Below, in pieces: positions 12,700 to 22,679 of a stretch of DNA of 64,000 nt (positions are counted from its first letter, which is position 1; every line of letters starts with the position of its first letter). Position numbers and translations under genes: made by a program. Source of the stretch: Sesamum alatum (Eukaryota > Streptophyta > Magnoliopsida > Lamiales > Pedaliaceae); contig JACGWO010000010.1 in NCBI GenBank assembly GCA_034509735.1, positions 2,604,001-2,668,000 on the forward strand. The letters are read 5' to 3'. The notes under the pieces are model-generated. The model did no database searches. It saw only the letters and a program-made list of their open reading frames with translations, and was not told where the DNA came from.

Positions 12700-13303
12700 T
12701 TTTCATAGTAAACCTTTTATTTGAAGTCTTTTTTTTAAAAATTGAAATCAATGAATATTATTACAATCGCCTTGATCAACAATATCACGCGAATTAAATC
12801 TAAATAACACTTGCAATAGACTATCATCATATGCATTGGTGGGGTTCGAACCCATAATTTATAAGGTTCTAACATTTCGTATATTACTTAATTTTTTATT
12901 AATAATTCAGTTTAAAACATGAAATTAATTAGTAAATCAGTATGCATGTAAAGCTAAGCTCTGAACGAACTTTTGAGTAGCGCGACGCTAGAACTTCTCG
13001 TACAATCTCTTTATCCTATGATCAAGGAACAGGAACGGATAACAACCGATCTGATCGATACGATAATATCTCTTCCACCATCATTAACCAACACCGCGAT
13101 CTCCCAAATCTCGGACGAACCATTCAAATCCAACGACAAAATCTGATTCCTTAAACAGATAATTACGTCCCTTAATTACCTCAAGATTAGGATTAACCAC
13201 TGATATTTTACCATAAAAGTCAGCAGCACCCTCCTTACAAAAGAACATTCAAAAGAAAAAGTAAAAGCTCCCAATCCGCAATTAACTTCAATTTTTTACA
13301 AAA
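12700..13303. other. Spacer between ARM-repeat and aquaporin genes
   Basis: A box B complement, 'gggttcgaaccc' at about 12841-12852, marks a decayed SINE in reverse orientation. The rest is AT-rich upstream sequence and 5' UTR of the aquaporin gene. No other gene seen. Confidence 0.45.
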
Positions 13304-14683
13304 ATGGCGTCGTCGAAAGTGGAGGAAACAACAGAGGAGGAAGAACACATCGCAAGACTGGAATCCGGTGTCACTGCCACCTCCCAATCCAGGCACATCA
13401 AGGGCTTATGTGCCTCATCCGCAGTTGTCACCACTGCACAAAAGGTTTGTACCATTTTCCCGGTCGGTAAATTTTGACTCGAACAAATCTTAACCAATTA
13501 TATGGCACGTGTGATTGGTTGTACAGTTCAAAAACAGTGACCATATATAACAAGTATATCACATTTTCTTTATGATTGATGTGATTCAACCAAATCTATT
13601 CTGGCAAGAATTTTCCATGCCACATTTGGTTTAGCTTGTTTTTCTGCATGCTGAAATGTGTTGTAACCTGTGGAAGGTGGTGGCGGAGTTGATCGGGACG
13701 TACTTCGTGATATTCGCGGGGTGTGGCTCAGTGGCAGTGAACAAGTTGTACGGCGGCACCGTCACGTTCCCTGGAGTCTGCGTCACTTGGGGCTTGATCG
13801 TCATGGTCATGATCTACACCGTCGGCCATGTCTCCGGCGCTCATTTCAATCCCGCCGTCACCCTCACCTTCGCCATTTTCCGCCGCTTTCCTTGGAAAGA
13901 TGTGAGCCTTTGTTTGATCTTATACAGACATAACACATGTATAAAGATGATATCATATTTATTTATTTTTTTGTATTTATAGGTTCCCTTATACATAATA
14001 GCTCAGTTGATGGGATCAATTCTTGCGAGTTGCACTCTAGCTTCGATGTTCGATGTCACCAAAGAAGCTTACTTCGGCACACTTCCAGTTGGATCAAACC
14101 GCCAATCTCTGGCTATAGAGATCGTCATCTCCTTCCTCCTTATGTTCGTCATCTCAGGAGCCTCTACTGATAATCGGGCCGTACGTATACATCGTCATAA
14201 TTAAAATTCTTTCACAATATTTAAACAAAAAGCTTCCAAAAAAATAAGTCAATTTAATTCACTTTTCACTTACATTGATATTAATTTCTTTTATAATCGA
14301 AATTCAGGTGGGAGATATGGGGGGACTAGCAGTTGGTATGACAATAATGTTAAACGTCTTCGTCGCCGGGTATGTCGAACTCTTTATTGTTTAAAAAATT
14401 ACAAATACTCCCTAATTTTAATATACATCTAACAACGAGTTTATTTCGTGTGAATGAGTGCAGGCCGATATCCGGAGCATCCATGAACCCGGCAAGGAGC
14501 ATAGGTCCGGGCATAGTGAAGCATGAGTTCAGAGGGGTATGGGTGTACATAGTTGGTCCGATCATAGGAATGGTTGCGGGTGGATTTGTATATAATCTAA
14601 TTAGGTTCACAAACAAGCCCATTAGTGAGTTGGCGAGAACCGGGTCGTTCCTTGGACCCAAATCCAAGGATGATTCGGGTTAG
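13304..14683 (+). CDS. NIP1: NIP1-type aquaporin (nodulin 26-like intrinsic protein)
   Basis: Five exons: 13304-13444, 13677-13901, 13983-14180, 14308-14369, 14464-14683. All introns are GT-AG and the sum is 846 nt, 281 aa, the usual NIP length and intron number. It is a major intrinsic protein with six membrane helices. The two pore motifs are 'HFNPAVT' (loop B) and 'SMNPARS' (loop E). The aromatic/arginine filter shows Trp in 'VTWGL' (H2), Ala three residues before the second Asn and Arg three after it, which fits NIP subgroup I. 'GASTDNRAV' is the usual NIP sequence before helix 6's loop. The C-terminus '[13 protein letters not shown]' carries a Ser in the position phosphorylated by CDPK in soybean nodulin 26. 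By family it should pass water and small uncharged solutes such as glycerol or arsenite. Intron 1 holds a MITE. Subfamily call is secure; the exact ortholog is not. Confidence 0.94.
13466..13617. mobile_element. MITE (hAT-like family) in aquaporin intron 1
   Basis: This is one of four copies in the window (others 58070-58204, 58970-59127, 63157-63335). The shared core includes 'gtgattggttgtacagtt', 'agtgacca' and the end 'ggcaagaattttcc'. The left end is weak here ('ggtaaattttgactcgaac'). It lies between exon 1 and exon 2 and ends about 60 bases before the acceptor, without disturbing splice sites. Confidence 0.7.
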
Positions 14684-14842
14684 ATTTCTTTAGGTGGACT
14701 ATGATTCTCTCTATGTACATTGATGATTTGGGTATTTTGAGGTTATGGTTTTATTGAGGTTTAATGATTCTATCATTTTTCTTTTGCATGCAAGTAAATG
14801 CCCATGAAATTTTGAAATCCGTACTATATTATACTATATAAT

Positions 14843-15120
14843 AGGGATAATTATATTTACACCCCTTAATTTATGGTATGTTTATACAAATTACACTCAT
14901 CTTTTATATAATTGCAGAAGTCACATCTTACAGTCAAAGTCGACCATGGGTAGTTTGTACAATGATATTGATATTTTGCGGTTGTATATGTAATTCTTCA
15001 AAAACAGAAGTGAATTGTATAAATGATGTTGACATTTTTTATGGGTGTATGTGTAATTATGTAAAAGTTGGGAGTGATTTGTGAAGACAAACTATTGGTG
15101 GTGTAAGTGTAATTATCCCT
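14843..15120. mobile_element. 278-bp MITE, family with 'gggataattatat' ends, copy 1
   Basis: It begins 'agggataattatatttaca' and ends 'gtaagtgtaattatccct', which are inverted repeats of each other for about 20 bases. A second copy lies at 58278-58540 with the same ends and the same inner phrase 'ttaatttatggtat.tttataca'. It starts 160 bases after the aquaporin stop codon and could lie in its 3' UTR. It is non-coding. Confidence 0.75.
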
Positions 15121-16090
15121 TTTAAATATTATTAGACCGATTTTGCTTAATTTTCTCTTGTTATTTATTTTAAAAAAAATTAAAGTAATTAACTCTTTTT
15201 GATATCTTCGTTTATCATGGTCTTTCAGAACTATATTTTGATAGTTTTTTTTCTCATGCATTTTTTGTATATGTCCTACATTATGTAATACCTTTTTTTT
15301 ATTAGTAATCTTTTATAAATAAAAATACTTGTTATTAACTTATTATCTTATAGATATATTGTTAGGTACTATTTTACTTTACAAGTATTAAATAACACAA
15401 TTTATATAAAATATTTTATCTTAATAGTTTTTAAAAGTTATGCACATACATAGGACGTATCATATTTATTAGTACGAACGGAAGTAGAGGGTATCCGTAA
15501 TAAATAAAGAGAAGTACAAAATTTAAAGTTGCAGCATTTGGTAAAAGAAAAAAAAAAGTAGGAAAAAGTAAGATTGTGTAAATGAATTTTAAATTATTTA
15601 CAAAAAATAACAAAAGCAATTAGAAGCATAGCTTTCACTTACTTTAGAATTTTAATTTTTGAAAAGAACTTTTTTTTTTTTTTTTTGAATTTGGTAAGTA
15701 GAAACTGAAAATGCAAACACCCATTTTCAATTTTTTCTTATGCTACATTCAGATTGATGGATTTCAAGTTTATAATAATAAATTCTTAGGGTTTATTAGA
15801 ATAATTTTAAGTTCAAAGGGTTTCAAAAGTTTCAATTCTAATTCTGAACTATGTTTTATTAAATATTAATGGATTTTAAATTTTTTTAATTTTGAATGAT
15901 TTAAAATCATGCTTTCAGATTCTTCCCTCAAATTCGAAGCTATATGTTCTTTTGAATAGAGAGAGCGCAAACACTTCACATAAAGCCTCTAGTTTTCTCT
16001 TGGTGCGGAAGAATTTTATTTTTGGAGGTTCACAATACACGAAGGTGCATTTTTTACCCCCTTTTTTTCGTGATACCTAACATCATCAAA
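15121..16090. other. AT-rich intergenic region
   Basis: I see no gene or clean element. There are long A and T runs (for example 15670-15686). ORFs here have no recognisable motif. Confidence 0.45.
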
Positions 16091-16206
16091 CATTCTATAA
16101 TTCAATTTATCTTATGTGGATCGTGAGGTGGACATGTTACTTTTTACTTATATTTTTTTGTAGAATATTTTTTATAATATGTTTCGAAATTAATGTATAG
16201 TACTTA

Positions 16207-16967
16207 GGGAGTGATTGATATGTAGCAACGAATTTGGGGAGAATAGACTAAACTTAGTAATGGAATAAAAGTAGGAAATGAATTATTTTGGTATATCATT
16301 CTTATGTTTAGTATACCAAATGAACGAAAAAGGGGAATTGAATCAAAACTTTTCAAATTTTTTATTTATACGTTGTGTAAATAATGAAACTTAAACTAAA
16401 GAAAAAAAAGAGCCTACTAAGCAATGTCTCATTAATGACATAAGAAAGTTTGGAATGTTAACTTAATTATAAATTAACTTAATTATAAATTTATAATATA
16501 TATTGTTGGATATTTTCATATATTAATTTTTTTAATAAAAATATTTATTATTTGGTAAATTGCATATAAAGATGTAAAAACTTTATCTTATATTTAACAA
16601 AAAAATTTAAATTTTAAAATTTATATTATATATATATATATATATTTTATATTTTGGTAACACATATTTAAATATTCTATATTGATATTCATTTTATTTA
16701 AAATATTCAAAATAATATATAATTTTGTGAGTATAAATCTTGTCCATTATAATTTTACTAAAAGTTATTTTAGCAATATAAAAAAATAATAATTTATTTT
16801 AAATCTATTGAGAATAGCTAAAACCATGGGTAAGTGGGGCGATATGCCTAATCCCATCCATATGGAAATGTATATTATTATTCCTAAGTTATACCAAACA
16901 TGTATTTGGAATGAGGTTAGAAATGCTAATTCCATGTCTAACCCATTTTCCCGTACCAATTATACCC
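16207..16967. mobile_element. Tourist-like (PIF/Harbinger) MITE
   Basis: The left end 'gggagtgattgatatg' and the reverse complement of the right end 'gggtataattggtacg' match at most positions over 16 bases. TTA flanks it on both sides (16204-16206 and 16968-16970), the usual PIF/Harbinger target duplication. The homologous Helitron copy at 5700-5740 lacks this block, which supports an insertion. There is no transposase ORF. Confidence 0.7.
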
Positions 16968-17238
16968 TTATTAGTACTTATGAATATGAAGTATATTTCA
17001 AGGCAAGTTTTAAGGTACTTTAACTTATAATAAATTTGGTTGTTATGTTTTCAATAAATTTATATCTCATTTGAAATTCAAACAAAAGTTTGCAATGCTT
17101 TTATAATTTATCTTTCCGAGGTAATTTGGATAAGATAATCATTTTCATTTTAATTTTTAGAATAATATAAATAAAAATTAGTAATATCAATAAATTAATT
17201 TTATGGAAAAAAAAATTGTCGCCATGCCACGCATGGGA

Positions 17239-19572
17239 TGTGACGTCCATAGAATTTTATTCATAATTGAGAGACTAATTAATAATTATTAAGAAAATAT
17301 AATTTAATTATAAATTGTAAGTTGAAATTATATTTTATATATTAAAACTTGAATGGAGTAAGTTGAAGCTTTATAGAACTTTTGGGGTGACATTATATAA
17401 ATTTAAAAAATTTGGAGAATAAATAAGAATTTTATAAAAAATTATTAATATATACACATATGTAAAATAATAATATAATAATCAAAAGAAGTAATTTTAA
17501 GGATGGAATTATGGTGGGACGTGGCTTCTTTAGCCTTTTCAAGATATATATATATTAGATAAGCTAACCTTATAAATGAGTACCCATTAAACAAAGTTTA
17601 AGCAATTACACTTTCCTCCCAAGCCGCGGATACAGGTAAATATTTATTTTTCAAAATTTTAATTAATTTATATATTTCTATTTTGGTTAATGCATTTATT
17701 AAATATGATTTATACTATCTAATTTACTATTTAATCAGAAAATTTAATGAATTCGAGTAGTTATAAAAATTAGCGATTGGCTAAATATTTAATTGGACCG
17801 GGGACATTATAGCCAATAAATTAAAATTTATTTAATCTATTAGATTTAGTTGTTGGTATAATAGATTATTCAAAATTAACGGGGTTTATTAACCAAATAC
17901 ATAATTGTATATATTATTGTGTAAATAACTATTATAATTGTGAAGAATTGACAAAAATTAATAGGAATAGTAAAAAATTATGTTTGAGAAATATTAGGAA
18001 ATTATATTTCAGAAATATGGTATTTATTAGAAATGCATATGAGATTTTTATAATAATTTCATTTAGGGATGTTACAGAGAATGATAGTTATAAAAATATG
18101 AGGGGTTTGGTGAAATAAGCTCTTATGAGTTAATTGATAAATTAAATATATATCGGGGAAGCTTATAATTTCAAATTGTTTAGACGATGGATGAACGGAG
18201 GTTTGAATTTCAATACAAATGGAACATAAAAAAATCGGTATAAAATATACGCATATATTTAGTTTTGCATTCGTAATTTATGATATTTTCAATATATATT
18301 GATTATACATATTATAACGTATTATAGGACATGGGGATAAAGTAGAAGACTAATCAACTCCTTCTACTAGCATAATCATTTTGGGATCGGGGTAAGTATA
18401 GTTAATTGGTCTATATATATATATATAAGTATGTATATATGAGTATGCTTGTCTGTTAAAAACCTGATTGGTATTTATAAATGTTTATTTGGATTACGTG
18501 GTTATTTTGTGAAGTTGTTGTTATGTGTTTATTTGTGACTATTTACGTATTATACAGATTGATAGATGATTGTTTTATATTATATTCTATTGTTGCATGG
18601 AGTTGAATGAAGAAGTTAATTATGCGTACGTCGTTAAATTGAGATAAGGAGATGACTTTACCTAGTTGGAGAACATAGTCAATGGCTTGTGATGATGTGA
18701 TTGATGACGATGTGATATGAAAAAAATGAATATAAGCTAGGTACCATGGCGCGTAGGGTACTAGGGTATTCCAGGTAGCGGGGAATATCCTGTGCTGATA
18801 GCTACGCACTGGGGTGGTGTGGGGATGCCATGTTCGTTGTGATGTTCTGTGCTGATATTGCTACACACTCAGATAGTGTGGGGATATCACATTCGACGAG
18901 TATCCTGTGCTGTATATGATATGACATGGATTGAGATGATGATAGCCGGCAAAATCATTGATGTACTCCAATTAGAGTAAGCAGGGCCCGAAAAGTATAA
19001 AGTATAAACTATGAATTCTGAGATTGTACTGTAGATTGATGCATGATTGTGGTATTGATTACTTTGAAATTTTGTGGTGATTGTATATCAAATACTTGTT
19101 GGTTTTTGTTACGACATGTATTTATGGGCGTGTATATAGGCTGGTTTAGATATACTTATTGAGTAGACAGCTCATTCCTTGCCAACATTTTTCAGGAAAT
19201 AGATCACGGTGACTAGCTACATCAAATTTGGAGTCGTGCCATGGACCTTAATAGGTGGGTCAGCCGTGACTTCTAAAACCAAAAGTTCTAGTTATATGAC
19301 TATAGTCTTTGTCGGGTTTGCATTTCAAATTCTATAGTAGTCTGAAGCTTCTTCTATTTGGAGTTGTGTACATGAGTATACCTGTGGCATAGTAGATATA
19401 AATTTTTGACGACGTCTATCATTATCATATATATATATATATATATATATTACATGTTTATGATAGGATTGATTTTATTCATTTTAAATGGAAATCTCTT
19501 ATAAGATAAGTTATACGGAAGGGGGATGTATAATTAATGATAATACATTGTAGTTATGTAGGGGGTGTCACA
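17239..19572 (+). mobile_element. Solo LTR, 2334 bp, with perfect 5-bp target duplication
   Basis: It begins TGTGACGTCC and ends GGGTGTCACA, that is TG...CA, the type of end seen in Tekay/Del chromoviruses (Ty3-gypsy). TGGGA flanks it on both sides (17234-17238 and 19573-19577). No gag-pol, primer-binding site or polypurine tract lies inside, so this is a single LTR left after recombination between two LTRs. Inside are TA microsatellites (18411-18428, 19427-19452) and an internal repeat at 18786-18895. It sits in the loop-stem of a Helitron 3' end. Confidence 0.88.
18786..18895 (+). repeat. Two-unit tandem repeat inside the solo LTR
   Basis: Two units of about 55-58 bases follow each other. 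Each has 'ctgtgctgata', then 'gctacgcac' or 'gctacacac', then 'gtgtggggat' and 'attcg' or 'gttcg'. The inner GCTAC.CAC and GTGTGG parts can pair. A third partial 'cctgtgctg' follows at about 18904. Confidence 0.65.
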
Positions 19573-19587
19573 TGGGACAAATACTAG

Positions 19588-20279
19588 TTTGTGTTAAAAT
19601 ATTTGCGAGACTTAATATTTATTAAACTTGAAAATATAGATCGATACGAAAGAGTAAACCCCTCGAACATGGATAATTTGTGATTGGTTAGTAATTTAGT
19701 ACCACGTAGTAGAACAAATAAATTATAATTCTGATCCCATTAAATAAGATCGTTATCACTTTTGGTCCCATTTTTACGAGTTGAACATTTTAAGTCATAA
19801 AGCCTCAAAATTTTGACACTTTTAATCACGTATCATTTAAGTGTTAGAGCAAATAACATATCATCAAGTACTTGATGTGTGCAAACTAAAAGAGGTATTT
19901 GTAATATCTGATGCTTTGTGATGAAAATAAGTTATAGAACAAGTTTTTAATTAGCAGCAATAAAAGTTGGGAAGTTTAAAATAAAACTTAAAGTGAAAAA
20001 AAATAAAGTTAGAGCGTTTGGAAATAATTTAATATTTACAATTCTATCAATAAGCAGCAAAAATTGATATGAGTTTACTTATGATTTCCAGTTTAAATTA
20101 ACTTAATTTTAACAATTTAAAAACAGACATTATAAAAAAAACATAATATTAAATTTATTTTCAACAACAGGCAGATAAGTAATTATTTTTAACATTTCCA
20201 AACACCTCTTGAATGGAAAAATTGACATTTTTGGTTTATGCAAATATAAGTAGCATAAAAGTATCTAAAATTTGAAACC
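19588..20279. other. AT-rich spacer between Helitron and MULE
   Basis: A stretch at about 19735-19840 ('tggtcccatttttacgag', 'aaaattttgacacttttaat') resembles the ends of plant Mutator-like elements and may be the remains of another one. No gene seen. Confidence 0.4.
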
Positions 20280-20289
20280 AAATCACGAA

Positions 20290-22336
20290 TATATCGGCAA
20301 AATTGAAAATTTAGTCCCATAAATTAGGCCAATTTCAAAGTTAATTCCATGTTTTTTTGAAATTTTAATATTAGTCTAATGTTCCGTTAAAAATAATAAA
20401 AGTAGTCCCAAAATATTGCAAAATACACCCTCCTCAATAACGACGTTAAATAATTAATGGAGCTTGTGAAATTGAAGGAAATTGCAGGAGAAATGAGGCA
20501 AAAAAAAAAAATCCCTCCTGAACCATTTTTCACCGAAATTTCACATTTTGCACCTATATTTCTTTTTTTCGCTATTGTTGAAGCAGCCGTAAATAGACAA
20601 AGATGAAGATAATAAGAAGAAACAAAATGAAGATAATTCACATATGACAAAAAAAATCATCAATTGTTTTGCCAAGTCACAAATGACATTGTTTTTATAC
20701 CATCAGAAACACTTAAACACTTCACCGAAAAAGCAATTAAACCTATCCCTGAAAGTTGACAAAAAGATATGGCTTCCAACCTAATTATAATAATGTAAAC
20801 ACAAAGCACAATTGCTTTAGCAAAAAAAGTTGTGACTTGGAAAAACAATTCATTGACTGATCATGGGATAGTTAATAAAACTAAAACATCAACTCATGAA
20901 TCCATGGTTGTTTTGGATGCTTGCTTCTTGGATCCACTCTTTTTGCTATGACTCGTCCCTACAACAGCAACTGCAGCACCGAGGTTTGACATAGCGACAT
21001 ATTTCTTGCCACCCTTCACTCAAATAGGTACCGAACCACCCTGCACTTGAGATGATTGGGTGACTGTTGGAGGTGCTCTTGGCAACAAGACCTGGACTTT
21101 GTACAAGTGATGGAGTAGGATTTGGCAGCTGTGGTGTAGGCACCATTACCACAGGTTCCATTTCCTGCAAAATAACAACACACAATTACAATTAGAAATG
21201 AAAATGAACACTTACAACTTTGTTACAATAACACTTACATTAAGATTTGGGAGATATGATGCATTTGAAAAATCTAATTGTTTCTATTATGTGCCTGACA
21301 AATCATTGGTAAAAGCAAACAAATGAGCTACAATTAAATTACTTATAATGACCTATCAATCCTATGATACTTCTTGTCCCCATTATATGCCAAAAGCACA
21401 CACAAACCATACTTATATAATCCACATCAAAGTAATTAAAGCACCCAACCCTCCCCCAACATATCCAACATTAGGATAGTGAACAAAAGTCCCTCCATGA
21501 TGTTATTTTTGTGTAAACATCCCCTTAAATGCATCTGGAACAAAAAAATAGAGTCCACAACAGGGAAAAAATTGCATAAATAAAAAAACTCTCAACATTA
21601 CACAACAAAATGCATAAAGAAAATTAAAAACAACCAACCTGCAGACAGATACAGTAAACAGAGACCCCCCATTGAAGAAATAAACAATACTCAACAACAT
21701 AACATAAAATAATTCCTTAACTCAGTTCTTGATGTTTAGAAATCAATATGTATTTTTTTACGTTTCAGTTTGATAATTCTTTCTCCTATTGACGATAGGC
21801 TATGATGTTATACATTAGAGATTCATGGCAACAAACATCTTATTTTTTTAATTGTTATGTATCTCAGTATCAAAACAAACTTGATGTGCATATAGGACAA
21901 TTCTTTACCACAAAAAAATAAAGAGCATACATACTATAGTTGGGGTTGGCATTGTCGCTAAAACTCTCGGGTCCAGCGCCATGCGTTGAATAGCCTTGAA
22001 TTTTCAGTCTTCTTGCTTCAATCTTCAAATATCTACATTAGTATTAGCATATTATGGGAGGACTGTAATAGTTTTTGGAGATGAAGAGATGGGGTGAAGT
22101 TAAGGTTTTTACTGCTGTAATTTGGAGAAGAAGAGATGAGGTGAAAATAACTTAATGTTTTCCTTTTTTCAGCTTCATTAGTGCACGTGAGTTTTACATG
22201 TACAAGTTCCGTTAATTATTTCATGTCGTTATTGAGGAAGGTGTATTTTGCAACGTTTGACATTTTTAATAGAACACAGGACTAATATTAAAATTTTGAA
22301 AAATATAAGATTAAGTATTCAATTTTCCCGAACATA
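20290..22336. mobile_element. Mutator-like element (MULE) with long TIRs
   Basis: About 20290-20477 and the reverse complement of about 22204-22336 match. Shared blocks include 'ggcaaaattgaa' or 'gggaaaattgaa' at the very ends, 'gaaattttaatattagt', and 'ttgcaaaatacacc..cctcaataacgac' followed by 'aaataattaa.gga.cttgt'. The TIRs are over 120 bases, as in MULEs. Inside is a decayed coding piece on the minus strand. A nine-base target duplication was not found, possibly through mutation. Confidence 0.65.
20894..21185 (-). pseudogene. Decayed ORF inside the MULE
   Basis: Two overlapping minus-strand frames read like one protein tail that has been broken. One frame gives 'PVVMVPTPQLPNPTPSL'. The other gives 'PRAPPTVTQSSQVQGGSVPI', an in-frame stop near 21023, then 'VKGGKKYVAMSNLGAAVAVVG' and a Lys/Ser-rich end at the stop 20894-20896. 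I read it as the C-terminal remnant of a transposon-borne protein. I cannot name the family with confidence, and no catalytic motif remains. Confidence 0.45.
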
Positions 22337-22679
22337 CCCTCAAGAATAGCTAATTAACTAATGTTTGACAGTTAAAAAAAAAAAAGCAGCTAATGTTTGA
22401 CAGAAGTGTGAAGGCTAAACCTCACTGCCTCTCTATTATATATTATCAGTGGAGTTGGTGTTGCTTGAATTACAAAACCCCATAAAAACTAATGCAAAAT
22501 ATCTGTGAAATTCTACTGACTTGGGTAAAAAGGGTTGGCGAATTTAGCCCTAGTTTTCTTAAATAGAAATTGAGCTTCATCAGTGTCAACAAAGTACTGA
22601 AAACCATAAAAAAGTTTCAAGATTCAATTTTTAGCGAAACTTCAGTTTCGTTCTTGAAATCAATTTTGCTGGGGTGATA

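Larger units (their letters stand above)
16091..19587 (+). mobile_element. Second Helitron-like element, interrupted twice
   Basis: The pieces are about 16091-16206, 16968-17238 and 19573-19587. The first piece matches the start of the element at 5584 ('tatgtgga..gtgaggtgga'). The 25 bases at 16990-17014 are identical to 5735-5759. With the solo LTR (17239-19572) and one copy of its target duplication removed, the 3' end reads CCATG-CCACG-CATGG, a five-base stem, then about ten bases, then CTAG followed by T. That is a textbook Helitron 3' terminus and aligns with the end at 8309. Insertions inside it are the Tourist-like MITE and the solo LTR. The 5' end is degenerate. Confidence 0.6.

Noticed and set aside
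13670..13933. Arg/His-rich open frame over the aquaporin exon 2
   Set aside because: It is a shadow frame of the GC-rich aquaporin exon; the aquaporin frame has the NPA motif.
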